Positions 1 through 6,072 of a stretch of 13,537 bases of DNA are shown here, in pieces. This stretch comes from an uncultured Lysobacteraceae bacterium. GTDB taxonomy: Bacteria > Pseudomonadota > Gammaproteobacteria > Xanthomonadales > Rhodanobacteraceae. Within the stretch, counting starts at the first letter, position 1, and the number at the start of each line of letters is the position of its first letter. The translations under genes were made by a program, and so were the position numbers. Below the pieces are notes generated by a model that did no database searches, was not told the origin of the DNA, and was given only the letters and a program-made list of their open reading frames with translations. The stretch spans positions 1 to 13,537 of the forward strand of contig CAMLLF010000026.1 of assembly GCA_946480705.1 (NCBI GenBank), read 5' to 3'.

Positions 1-1
1 C

Positions 2-112
2 GTGCTGCTCGAACTGAAGAACACCTACGGCGTGATCCGCATGCAGGCCGCGACCGCGGCGCTGCTCGCGACCACCAATATTGCACTGATGTACTTTCTC
101 GCCTTCCGATGA
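2..112 (+). CDS. DUF979 family membrane protein, C-terminal 36 residues (5' end outside window)
   Basis: Only the last 36 codons are present; the frame is open to the left edge and ends at TGA 110-112. The visible tail starts [15 protein letters not shown], continues with a hydrophobic segment and ends LMYFLAFR. From memory this matches the conserved end of DUF979 proteins (a region like LLELKDRYGVIRAQ followed by a last membrane helix). DUF979 proteins are multi-pass inner-membrane proteins, often encoded with a DUF969 partner and a pyroglutamyl-peptidase, and are presumed to form a permease. The stop overlaps the pcp start as ATGA, so the two genes are probably translationally coupled. The transported substrate is unknown; linking it to pyroglutamyl peptides is inference from context only. 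Confidence 0.75.
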   Translation: MLLELKNTYGVIRMQAATAALLATTNIALMYFLAFR

Positions 113-765
113 CATCCGACCTGCCCCGCGTGCTGTTGACGGGTTTCGATCCGTTCGGCGGCGAAACGCTGAACCCGTCCTGGGAAGCCGTGCGCCGCCT
201 CGACGGCGAAATCGTGCGCGGCCATCGCGTCTTCGCGCTGCAATTGCCGACCTGCTTCGGCCGCTCGCTGCGCACGCTGCGCGCGGCGCTGACGCGCACG
301 GCACCCGACCTCGTGATCTGCGTCGGCCAGGCCGGCGGCCGCTCGCGGCTGTCGCTCGAACGCGTCGCGATCAACGTCGACGACGCGCGCATCGCCGACA
401 ACGCCGGCAGGCAGCCGGTCGACCGCCCCGTCGTGCGCGGCGGCCCGGCCGCATATTTCTCGACCTTGCCGATCAAGGCGCAGCTGCGCGCGCTGCAAAG
501 CGCCGGACTGCCCGCCGAGATTTCGCAGACCGCCGGCACCTTCGTCTGCAACCACGTGTTCTACGGCCTCATGCACGCGCTGCGCGAAGCGCCGCACGTG
601 CGCGGCGGCTTCGTGCACATCCCGTTTCTGCCGGAGCAGGCCGTCGCGCATGCCGGCGCACCGAGCCTCGCCCTCGACGCCGTCGTCGCGGGCCTGCGCG
701 TCATCGTCGACACCGCGCTGCGCACGCGGCGCGATGCGCGCGTGGCGGCGGGCACGACGCACTGA
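109..765 (+). CDS. pcp: Pyrrolidone-carboxylate peptidase (pyroglutamyl-peptidase I, family C15)
   Basis: This cytoplasmic cysteine peptidase removes N-terminal pyroglutamate (5-oxoproline) from peptides. The 218-aa product is close to the usual family length of about 215. Residues 8-18 ([11 protein letters not shown]) and NPSW at 22-25 are the N-terminal signature. The catalytic triad is visible: Glu84 in [18 protein letters not shown], Cys147 in [11 protein letters not shown] and His170 in [12 protein letters not shown], at the expected spacing. The start ATG at 109 overlaps the TGA of the upstream DUF979 gene, which fixes the start and indicates an operon. A short Arg-rich tail after residue 203 lies outside the family core. 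The family call is firm. That the enzyme processes peptides brought in by the DUF979 membrane protein is inference. Confidence 0.96.
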   Translation: MTSDLPRVLLTGFDPFGGETLNPSWEAVRRLDGEIVRGHRVFALQLPTCFGRSLRTLRAALTRTAPDLVICVGQAGGRSRLSLERVAINVDDARIADNAGRQPVDRPVVRGGPAAYFSTLPIKAQLRALQSAGLPAEISQTAGTFVCNHVFYGLMHALREAPHVRGGFVHIPFLPEQAVAHAGAPSLALDAVVAGLRVIVDTALRTRRDARVAAGTTH

Positions 766-813
766 GGTGGAACCACCGATGCGTGAAAGCAGGAGAGCGA
801 AGCCGGTTCCCCG

Positions 814-834
814 TCCTCCGACAACGTCGGGGGA
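814..834. repeat. Inverted repeat between convergent pcp and the six-cysteine protein gene
   Basis: The arms TCCTCCGAC (814-822) and GTCGGGGGA (826-834) pair over 9 bp with one T-G wobble and a 3-nt loop. It sits in the 141-bp gap between two convergent genes. No T-run follows on either strand, so a classical intrinsic terminator is not supported. The arms, followed by GAGGGCC, resemble the dispersed CT/GA-rich intergenic palindromes common in GC-rich proteobacterial genomes. Confidence 0.4.
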
Positions 835-906
835 AGAGGGCCAAGGCGCTGCTCGCCGCGCGCTCACTCAATTCCCACTCCTCTTCGCGCGTGACCCGCT
901 CCCGCG

Positions 907-1629
907 TCAGTAACTCATGATCCGCAGATCCTCGACCTTCCAGACACTGCCGTCCTTCACGAACCCTGACGCGACGAACACATCGCCGTAGTCCATGTCG
1001 ACCTCGGCGAACTCGGGACACGGCCGTCCTGCCGTCTCGATGCAGCCGCCGCGCGCGACGTCGTGCCACTGCGGCGTCGGTTCGGTGTCGCCCGTCTGCG
1101 GGTTGCGCGTCGGCAGCCAGCTGAGTTCGAGCAGGTTCCAGCTCACGTTGTCGGCGGTGGCGCGCACGATGAACGCGTAGCGCTTGTCGGGCAGGATCGG
1201 AAACGGCACGCAGCTGCCGGCGACGATCATCTTGTCGCCGGCGTAGCCGATGCTGAAATGTTCGATCGCCACGCCCGTGCAGACGCCGCCGGTGCCGAAG
1301 CCGTCGGGCACGTGGCCGAACGTGATGCCGCGGCCGAGCGGACAGCCGTTCGCGAACTGCGGCAGGTCGAGAATCGGACACGGCACGAGCGCCGCGCCGC
1401 CGCGCAGGCCGATCGCGAAATGCATGTCGGGATCGGCCGCCGCGCTGCCGGTATCGAGCTGGAACGTGATCTGCTGGATCTCGTCGTTGCGCACCGGGCC
1501 GTAGCTCCAGCGCGCCCAGTCGGGCGAGCCGCCGTGGCCGACATAGCCGAAAGGTCCGATCGCGAGCGCGCTGCCGGAATGCACAAGGACGGCAAGCGCG
1601 AGACATCGCAGTGACACGGAAGGCTTCAT
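907..1629 (-). CDS. Secreted protein of unknown function with six conserved-looking cysteines
   Basis: The product is 240 aa from the ATG at 1629. Residues 1-23 (MKPSVSLRCLALAVLVHSGS then ALA) form a signal peptide ending at an A-L-A cleavage-type site. The mature part has six cysteines (84, 96, 117, 140, 196, 204), an even number compatible with three disulfide bonds in the periplasm or outside the cell. It is rich in Gly, Pro and aromatics with many short beta-like stretches, and has no transmembrane segment after the signal. I recognise no family and no catalytic motif. The start was chosen over an upstream in-frame ATG (1677) because GGAGG lies 5 nt upstream of it and because the signal peptide begins there. 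It is the last gene of the minus-strand run, 131 bp after the MalM-like gene, so it may have its own promoter. Confidence 0.75.
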   Translation of the reverse strand: MKPSVSLRCLALAVLVHSGSALAIGPFGYVGHGGSPDWARWSYGPVRNDEIQQITFQLDTGSAAADPDMHFAIGLRGGAALVPCPILDLPQFANGCPLGRGITFGHVPDGFGTGGVCTGVAIEHFSIGYAGDKMIVAGSCVPFPILPDKRYAFIVRATADNVSWNLLELSWLPTRNPQTGDTEPTPQWHDVARGGCIETAGRPCPEFAEVDMDYGDVFVASGFVKDGSVWKVEDLRIMSY

Positions 1630-1634
1630 CGCAT

Positions 1635-1639
1635 CCTCC
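1635..1639 (-). promoter_or_regulatory. Shine-Dalgarno deciding the 1629 start
   Basis: On the minus strand GGAGG is followed by ATGCG and then the ATG at 1629. The 5-nt spacing favours this start, which begins the signal peptide, over ATGs 5 and 16 codons upstream. Confidence 0.7.
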
Positions 1640-1738
1640 ATCGAGCCCCCGTCGACCGAGCATGCCAAACCGCGCATTGCATGGGCAACCGCACCGGGCG
1701 TCGCCGGCGTTCAGAAAAATGCGGATTTGCGGCGGAAA

Positions 1739-1752
1739 CGCGCGATCGCGCG
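1739..1752. repeat. 14-bp perfect palindrome just after the MalM-like gene stop
   Basis: CGCGCGATCGCGCG is fully self-complementary and begins 8 nt beyond the stop of the minus-strand gene ending at 1761. On the minus strand it is followed by only three Ts and then GC-rich sequence. It could help stop transcription or protect the mRNA end, but there is no loop and no U-tract, so terminator function is weakly supported. Confidence 0.3.
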
Positions 1753-1760
1753 CGACGCGG

Positions 1761-2510
1761 TCAGGTTGCCGCGGCGCGCTGGGTCTCGGCGGTCTTGTCC
1801 TTGCCGTCCTTCTTGCCGTCCTTGCCGGCCTCGGCCGTGGTCGGCTCGCAGCGCTTGGCCGACGGCGCGCTGACGGTCAGCACGAGTTCGCCGGTCGCGG
1901 CGTAAGGCAGCTTCACGTTGACCGCGTCGGTCGAATAGTAGAAGCCGCCCTTGGACGGTGCGTTGACCGAGCTGCGGCTGCGCGACTCGTAGGACTTGCC
2001 GACGTCCTTGTCCGTCGTCGCGACGAGGAACCGATTGAGCTTGCTCACCTTCACGCAGCCGACGAGCGCGGTCGGCTGGAACGGACGGATGTCGATCTTC
2101 AGCGGATCGACCGCGACGGTCTCGCGCACGTTGCCTTCGTCGTCGAGCAGATAGAACAGCGGCTTGAACACGGTGCGATGCTTGGTCGTGTCCGAGTCCT
2201 GCGCGATGACACGGACTTCGATCAGCGCCTCGTCGACCGGCTTGCTGAGTTCGACGCGACGGAAATAGCTGCGCCCGCGCGGCAGTTCGGCCTCGGGCGC
2301 GGTGGCATCGACGGGCAGGCGTGTCGGCTGGTCGAGCAGCAGGGTGATCGCGCCGGGCTGCGCCGTGACGACGCCGGCTTTCGGTGCCTCGGGCTTGCCG
2401 CCGAGCTTTTCGCGCACCCAGTTGAGGGGACCGGCCGCGGACGCCGCACTGAACGCAAAGGCGGCAACGGCGACGAGGGCGACGACGAGTCGGGGAGGCG
2501 TGGGGCGCAT
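1761..2510 (-). CDS. MalM-like periplasmic protein with Lys-rich tail
   Basis: The 249-aa product has an N-terminal signal peptide (about residues 1-26, hydrophobic LVVALVAVAAFAFSAASA). The central and C-terminal part resembles MalM-type maltose-operon periplasmic proteins: SYFRRVEL at 81-88, the FKPLFYLLDDEGNVR strand (115-129), a RFLVATTDKDVGKS segment (160-173) and an ending beta strand ELVLTVSA (208-215). The similarity is recalled by pattern and is modest. Residues 224-249 form a low-complexity Lys/Asp/Ala tail (GKDGKKDGKDK). Two cysteines (152, 221) could pair. There is no maltose or other sugar operon in the window, so a role in maltose uptake is not implied. The ATG at 2510 has no good Shine-Dalgarno, but the signal peptide starts right there. 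The gene follows the 108-aa protein gene on the same strand, separated by a strong hairpin. Confidence 0.6.
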   Translation of the reverse strand: MRPTPPRLVVALVAVAAFAFSAASAAGPLNWVREKLGGKPEAPKAGVVTAQPGAITLLLDQPTRLPVDATAPEAELPRGRSYFRRVELSKPVDEALIEVRVIAQDSDTTKHRTVFKPLFYLLDDEGNVRETVAVDPLKIDIRPFQPTALVGCVKVSKLNRFLVATTDKDVGKSYESRSRSSVNAPSKGGFYYSTDAVNVKLPYAATGELVLTVSAPSAKRCEPTTAEAGKDGKKDGKDKTAETQRAAAT

Positions 2511-2576
2511 GAAGAAAAGCGACAGCGGGTTCCGGTAAAAGTTCGATGCCGCATGGACGCGGTGCGTCGCCGCGGC

Positions 2577-2604
2577 CTGCGGCGTCCGCCGGCGGACGCC
2601 GCAG
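2577..2604 (-). terminator. 28-bp perfect palindrome, probable terminator hairpin of the 108-aa protein gene
   Basis: The arms CTGCGGCGTCCGCC (2577-2590) and GGCGGACGCCGCAG (2591-2604) are exact complements with no spacer, giving a very stable stem. It starts 10 nt after the TAA stop of the minus-strand gene ending at 2615 and lies before the MalM-like gene start, which is the usual terminator position. No U-tract follows (the next bases on the minus strand are GCCGCGG), so it may act as a non-canonical terminator, an mRNA 3'-end stabiliser or a cruciform-prone site. Confidence 0.55.
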
Positions 2605-2614
2605 CGCGTGAGAT

Positions 2615-2941
2615 TTACTCGGCCGCGAGCGGCTGCAGATCCTTGCCGTCGCCGGAATACGCGGTGATCTGCAGATAGTCGGCGATGACCTTGAGCAGAT
2701 GCTTGTGCTCGGCGCTGGCCTTGTCCGGATTGCGCAGCACGACGCCGGTCAACTTGCCTTCGTCCTTGAGTTCCTGCAGGGAGCCCAGCAGCATGTTCTT
2801 GCCGAGCGGATTGCCCTGGAACAGGAACTGGTCCTTCTCGACCGCCTTGACGTAGGCATTGCCGTCCTTGACGTCCTTGGCCGCGTACGCGGCGAAAGCG
2901 AAGCCGAATACCGCAAAGAGGACCAGCAGGAAACGTTTCAT
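2615..2941 (-). CDS. Small periplasmic protein of unknown function
   Basis: The 108-aa product starts with a clear signal peptide (MKRFLLVLFAVFGFAFAAYA, cleavage likely at AYA-AKD), leaving a mature domain of about 88 residues. This is charged and mostly helical in appearance, with no cysteine, no lipobox and no membrane segment. The mature sequence reads as a single small domain (FLFQGNPLGKNMLLGSLQEL then KLTGVVLRNPDKA and a C-terminal helix). I do not recognise the family. Two adjacent ATGs exist at 2944 and 2941; the second is preferred because GGAG lies 6 nt upstream of it and only 3 nt from the first. It follows the ExbD-like lipoprotein gene by 55 bp on the same strand and ends at a strong palindrome, so the two genes may form one transcript with no obvious link beyond export. 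Confidence 0.7.
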   Translation of the reverse strand: MKRFLLVLFAVFGFAFAAYAAKDVKDGNAYVKAVEKDQFLFQGNPLGKNMLLGSLQELKDEGKLTGVVLRNPDKASAEHKHLLKVIADYLQITAYSGDGKDLQPLAAE

Positions 2942-2996
2942 CATCGACTCCGGATCGCGCGGCGCCGTGCCGCGACGGGGGTGAGGGAAAGCGGCG

Positions 2997-3401
2997 TCAC
3001 TTCGCCGCGCTTTCGGTGCGCACTTCGGTGATTTCCATATCGGGTTTTTCCTGCAGGTACGTGCGCACCTTCAGTTCGAGGCCGATGCGCGCGAGCCCCT
3101 GGATGTGGCGCTCGGTGACCTTCTGCTTGCCGTCGCGCTTGAGGAACACGCTGTTGGCCGGCTTGTTCTCGTCGCGCAGATAGCGCAAGTGGCCTTTGAC
3201 GTCTTCTTCGGACAGCGTCGCACCGTTGAGGTCGAACTGGCCGTCCTTGTCGGCGACCAGCGTGAGGTCGAACGTGGCCGGAATGTTCGGCGCGGCGACG
3301 GCGTCGGGACGTGTGCGGCCGCCGCAGGCGCTCAGCGCGAGCGAAGCGGCGAGCGCGATCAGCGCCGCGCGCAGGGTCCGGTTCAGGGCACGGTATTGCA
3401 T
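2997..3401 (-). CDS. Lipoprotein with ExbD/TolR-like periplasmic domain
   Basis: The 134-aa product has a lipoprotein signal peptide with lipobox LSAC (Cys26), preceded by Arg residues and a hydrophobic core at 12-24, so it is likely anchored by lipid in the inner or outer membrane. Residues 43-115 (FDLTLVADKDGQFDLNGATL, then SEEDVKGHLRYL and a SVFLKRD strand) read like the periplasmic beta-alpha-beta domain of ExbD/TolR: a D-x-D/N-G turn, a helix, a strand ending in a charged pair, and a second helix. This is recognition by pattern, not an alignment. True ExbD/TolR have an N-terminal transmembrane helix with an essential Asp; here that helix is replaced by a cleaved lipoprotein signal, and no exbB, tolQ or tonB lies nearby. 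AGGA lies 8 nt before the ATG. It follows dcd by 115 bp on the same strand. Confidence 0.65.
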   Translation of the reverse strand: MQYRALNRTLRAALIALAASLALSACGGRTRPDAVAAPNIPATFDLTLVADKDGQFDLNGATLSEEDVKGHLRYLRDENKPANSVFLKRDGKQKVTERHIQGLARIGLELKVRTYLQEKPDMEITEVRTESAAK

Positions 3402-3516
3402 CAGGCTGTCCTGGCAGAAGACGTGGGATGAAACAGCGTACAGGAAACACCAAACCGGAAATAGCGGCCACGTTCGGCGGCGATCGCGCGCTTTTCGGCA
3501 ACGCGGCGGGCCGTCG

Positions 3517-4086
3517 TCAGGTCCGCGGCAGGGTCACGCCGCGCTGGCCCTGGTACTTGCCGCCGCGATCGGCATAGCTCGTCTCGCACTCCTCGTCGGA
3601 TTCGAAGAACAGCATCTGCGCGACGCCTTCGTTGGCGTAGATGCGCGCGGGCAGCGGCGTGGTGTTGGAGAACTCCAGCGTGACGTGGCCTTCCCATTCG
3701 GGCTCCAGCGGCGTCACGTTGACGATGATGCCGCAGCGCGCATACGTCGACTTGCCGAGGCAGACCGTCAGCACGCTGCGCGGAATGCGGAAGTATTCGA
3801 CCGTGCGCGCGAGCGCGAAGGAATTCGGCGGAATGATGCAGACGTCGCTCTTGATGTCGACGAAGCTCTTCGGATCGAACGACTTCGGATCGACGATCGT
3901 CGAGTTGATGTTCGTGAACACCTTGAACTCGTCGGCGCAGCGCACGTCGTAGCCGTAGCTCGACGTGCCGTAGGAGATCAGCTTCCCGCCGGAGACGTTC
4001 TGGCGCACCTGGCCCGGCTCGAACGGTTCGATCATGCCGTGGCTTTCGGCCATGCGGCGGATCCACTTGTCGGCTTTGATGGTCAT
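3517..4086 (-). CDS. dcd: dCTP deaminase
   Basis: Converts dCTP to dUTP plus ammonia in the cytoplasm; dUTPase then yields dUMP for thymidylate synthesis. The 189-aa product has the usual family length when started at the ATG at 4086 ([20 protein letters not shown]). Signatures include [14 protein letters not shown] (37-50), [10 protein letters not shown] (111-120) and the catalytic segment [13 protein letters not shown] (134-146) with catalytic Glu138. The end segment [12 protein letters not shown] is typical. The longer open frame extending upstream to 4254 is antisense-frame sequence within mrp and was not used. The gene starts 19 bp after the mrp stop on the same strand, a pairing I recall from Xanthomonadales, so the two are probably cotranscribed. 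The Shine-Dalgarno is weak (GGA about 11 nt upstream). Confidence 0.97.
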   Translation of the reverse strand: MTIKADKWIRRMAESHGMIEPFEPGQVRQNVSGGKLISYGTSSYGYDVRCADEFKVFTNINSTIVDPKSFDPKSFVDIKSDVCIIPPNSFALARTVEYFRIPRSVLTVCLGKSTYARCGIIVNVTPLEPEWEGHVTLEFSNTTPLPARIYANEGVAQMLFFESDEECETSYADRGGKYQGQRGVTLPRT

Positions 4087-4105
4087 GTCTGCGGAGATTC
4101 CGGGG

Positions 4106-5197
4106 TCAGGTGTTCTGGATGACGATCTTCGGGAACTGGATCGCCTTGTTGCGCGCCTGCAGCGACAGCTTCGCGGCGAGGCGACGCGCGATCTCGCGAT
4201 AGCGCAGCGCGATGGCCGACTGCGGCGCGGCGACGACGGTCGGCGTGCCCGCATCGGCCTGCGCGCGGATCGCGATGTCGAGCGGCAGCGAGCCGAGCAG
4301 CGGCACGTCGTACTGCTGTGCCATGCGCTCGCCGCCGCCGGCGCCGAAGATCGCTTCCTCGTGACCGCAGTTCGAGCAGACGTGCGTGGCCATGTTCTCG
4401 ATGATGCCGAGCACCGGCACTTCGACCTTGCCGAACATCTTCAGTGCCTTCTTCGCATCGAGCAGCGCGATGTCCTGCGGCGTCGTGACGATGACCGCGG
4501 CGCTCATCGGAATGCGCTGCGCGAGCGTCAGCGCGATATCGCCGGTGCCCGGCGGAAAGTCGATGACGAGATAGTCGAGTTCGTCCCAGAGCGTGTTGGT
4601 CGCGAGCTGCATCAGCGCCTGCGTGACCATGGGACCGCGCCAGATCACCGGCGTGTCGTCCTCGATCATGTAGCCGATGCTCATGATCTGCAGGCCGTGA
4701 TTGCGCTTGGGCGTGAAGTTCTGTCCGTCGGGACTCTCGGGCTTGCCCGAGGTCGCGGTCAGCAGCGGCAGCGACGGACCGTAGACGTCGGCATCGAGCA
4801 CGCCGACGCGGGCCCCTTCGGCGTGCAGCGCGAGCGCGAGATTGACCGCCGTCGTCGACTTGCCGACGCCGCCCTTGCCCGATGCGACGGCGACGATGTT
4901 GCGCACGCCGGGCAGCGGACTGAGGTCCTTCTGCACCTGATGCGCGTAGACGCGGTAGGACACGGTGGCGACCGCGGCATCGACCTCGGGCAGCGCTTCG
5001 AGAACGTCCTTGATGCGCACGGCGAGTTCGTTCTGCCAGCCCGCGGCGGGATAGCTCAGTTGCACGTCGACCGACACGCGGGCGCCGTCGATGCCGATGG
5101 CGCGTACAGCACCGGCCGCGACGATATCGCTGCCGGTATGAGGATCCTGAACGGCGGCCAGCGCCTGCCGTACCAGGGCCTCGGTTACCTGGCTCAT
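4106..5197 (-). CDS. apbC: Mrp/ApbC/NBP35-type iron-sulfur cluster carrier ATPase
   Basis: This P-loop ATPase binds a [4Fe-4S] cluster at a dimer interface and delivers it to apo-proteins in the cytoplasm. The 363-aa product has an N-terminal DUF59/MIP18-type domain (about 1-85), then the deviant Walker [10 protein letters not shown] at 107-115, Walker B-like DADVYGPS (135-142), [13 protein letters not shown] (208-220) and the cluster-binding C-x2-C (Cys274, Cys277) in HVCSNCG. Length and order match the long proteobacterial Mrp form. Start at 5197: GGAG lies 5 nt upstream, and a TACAAT -10 element is found 29 nt before the ATG. It is divergent from the lipoprotein-metG genes; in E. coli mrp and metG are direct divergent neighbours, so here a lipoprotein gene sits between them. 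dcd follows 19 bp downstream. Confidence 0.97.
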   Translation of the reverse strand: MSQVTEALVRQALAAVQDPHTGSDIVAAGAVRAIGIDGARVSVDVQLSYPAAGWQNELAVRIKDVLEALPEVDAAVATVSYRVYAHQVQKDLSPLPGVRNIVAVASGKGGVGKSTTAVNLALALHAEGARVGVLDADVYGPSLPLLTATSGKPESPDGQNFTPKRNHGLQIMSIGYMIEDDTPVIWRGPMVTQALMQLATNTLWDELDYLVIDFPPGTGDIALTLAQRIPMSAAVIVTTPQDIALLDAKKALKMFGKVEVPVLGIIENMATHVCSNCGHEEAIFGAGGGERMAQQYDVPLLGSLPLDIAIRAQADAGTPTVVAAPQSAIALRYREIARRLAAKLSLQARNKAIQFPKIVIQNT

Positions 5198-5225
5198 AAC
5201 TGCTCCATGGGAACTTTCGGCGCGG

Positions 5226-5231
5226 ATTGTA
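5226..5231 (-). promoter_or_regulatory. Candidate -10 element for mrp-dcd
   Basis: TACAAT on the minus strand matches the sigma70 -10 consensus at five of six bases and would place transcription start about 20 nt before the mrp ATG. No good -35 is seen at 16-18 bp; a TTGACA overlaps too close upstream to serve. Plausible in this AT-poor sequence but unproven. Confidence 0.4.
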
Positions 5232-5340
5232 GTGTCAAAACGCCGATTCCGCCGAGCGGCCCGCCCCTGGCCGCCGCGTTGCGATCCGCCGCCGGCGCCG
5301 GCATCCTGCGCGCCGCGCTCTTCCGTCCCAAGGATTCCCC

Positions 5341-5799
5341 ATGCTCAACCGCTTCCGCGTTTCGCTCGCCTTCGCCGTCTGCGCCGCCGTCGCCGCCTGC
5401 TCCAGCGAGCCGCCGCCTGCCGCGCCGGACGCGAAGGCCGACGCCTCCGGCGCCGCCGCCAAGGCCGACGTCCGCGATCCGCGCACCCCGAACAGCACTG
5501 CGTCGGCGCGCACGCCGGGCCCGCGCCTGCCGACCGAACTCGACAACACCGACCGCCCCGGCGACATGCCGAAACAGCGCCCGACCGGCCGCGTCGAATG
5601 CGACCAGTTCGGCGAAAAGCTGCGCCAGTGCGTCAACAGCGGCGTGCTGTCGCCGGAGTCGCGCGAAACGCTGCGCTCCGAATACGTCGTCGCGATGAAC
5701 GGCGCGAAGTTCAGGAACGCCGACCTGGCCAAGACCTGCCTCGACCTGCAGGAAAAACTGCAGCCGAAACTGGTGCAGGCGGGATGCCGGAATTTCTGA
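5341..5799 (+). CDS. Lipoprotein with four-cysteine helical-hairpin-like C-terminal domain
   Basis: The 152-aa product has a lipoprotein signal: MLNRFR, a hydrophobic core and lipobox VAAC with Cys20 followed by SS, which would favour outer-membrane sorting. Residues 22-80 are low-complexity, Ala/Pro/Asp-rich and probably a disordered tether. The C-terminal domain (82-152) has four cysteines: Cys87 and Cys97 spaced as C-x9-C, and Cys133 and Cys149 as C-x15-C, each within helix-like sequence, suggesting two helices tied by disulfides in the periplasm. I recognise no named family. The start ATG has AAGGA 7 nt upstream. It lies between divergent mrp and metG; after its stop comes a 14-bp palindrome, which suggests it is transcribed separately from metG. 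No function can be assigned. Confidence 0.8.
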   Translation: MLNRFRVSLAFAVCAAVAACSSEPPPAAPDAKADASGAAAKADVRDPRTPNSTASARTPGPRLPTELDNTDRPGDMPKQRPTGRVECDQFGEKLRQCVNSGVLSPESRETLRSEYVVAMNGAKFRNADLAKTCLDLQEKLQPKLVQAGCRNF

Positions 5800-5813
5800 G
5801 CGAGCGCGCTCGC
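5800..5813. repeat. 14-bp palindrome directly after the lipoprotein stop
   Basis: GCGAGCGCGCTCGC begins at the base after TGA and is fully self-complementary. No T-run follows, so termination is possible but not supported by a canonical pattern. The next bases carry a 10-bp direct repeat. Confidence 0.35.
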
Positions 5814-5815
5814 GG

Positions 5816-5838
5816 ATGCGCACTGCGAATGCGCACTG
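5816..5838. repeat. Direct repeat ATGCGCACTG, two copies, 13-bp period
   Basis: Copies at 5816-5825 and 5829-5838 are identical and separated by CGA. They lie in the lipoprotein-metG gap. Two copies are too few to call a regulatory site. Confidence 0.35.
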
Positions 5839-5857
5839 ACTGAGCTTCCCGGCACAA

Positions 5858-5889
5858 ACCCATCCCGCCCACGCCCGGCCGGGATGGGT
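5858..5889. repeat. 10-bp perfect inverted repeat in the lipoprotein-metG gap
   Basis: ACCCATCCCG (5858-5867) and CGGGATGGGT (5880-5889) are exact complements separated by 12 nt. The centre also contains the palindrome CCCGGCCGGG (5874-5883), giving an alternative fold. There is no U-tract on either side. The right arm is also the first half of a G-quadruplex motif. Confidence 0.55.
5859..5876 (-). other. G-quadruplex motif on the minus strand
   Basis: The plus strand reads four C-tracts, CCCATCCCGCCCACGCCC, so the minus strand has four GGG tracts with loops of 3, 1 and 2 nt. It fits the standard G3-loop1-7 rule. Folding is predicted from the pattern only. Confidence 0.5.
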
Positions 5890-5898
5890 GGGGATGGG
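5881..5898 (+). other. G-quadruplex motif on the plus strand
   Basis: GGGATGGGTGGGGATGGG has four G-tracts of three or more with loops of 2, 1 and 2 nt, a compact and potentially stable quadruplex. In RNA it would lie in the 3' trailer of the lipoprotein transcript or in a long metG leader. It begins 5 nt after the minus-strand motif ends. Confidence 0.55.
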
Positions 5899-6034
5899 AT
5901 TGCGCTTGCCGTCGCGCGCAGAAGCGAGCGGCCGCGCCGACAAAAACCCCGAGCACTGCATCCGGTGAACACGCCAGTCTCGTGCACCGCATCGCCGATC
6001 GCCTCCCCACCCGACCAGCCCCGTGGTTGCCCCA

Positions 6035-6043
6035 TGCCATAAT
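6035..6043 (+). promoter_or_regulatory. Candidate extended -10 promoter of metG
   Basis: TGC-CATAAT combines the extended -10 TGn with a -10 hexamer matching five of six bases, 29 nt before the metG ATG. No clear -35 is seen at the proper distance. It is the only AT-rich patch near the start in a GC-rich gap. Confidence 0.45.
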
Positions 6044-6072
6044 GCCGCGCCGCAACAGCCGGAAGCCAACGG

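Noticed and set aside
701..1663. A 320-codon minus-strand frame overlapping the six-cysteine protein gene
   Set aside because: It is the wrong frame of the same strand, Arg-rich and without a signal peptide or ribosome site, and it runs into pcp.
5235..5240. TTGACA on the minus strand as the -35 of mrp
   Set aside because: It ends one base before the TACAAT -10 candidate, so the two cannot belong to the same promoter, and no good -10 lies 17 bp downstream of it.
4034..5698. A 554-codon plus-strand frame across mrp and the lipoprotein gene
   Set aside because: It is antisense to mrp and dcd and then out of frame with the lipoprotein. The translation is Arg/Pro-rich shadow sequence with no family features.
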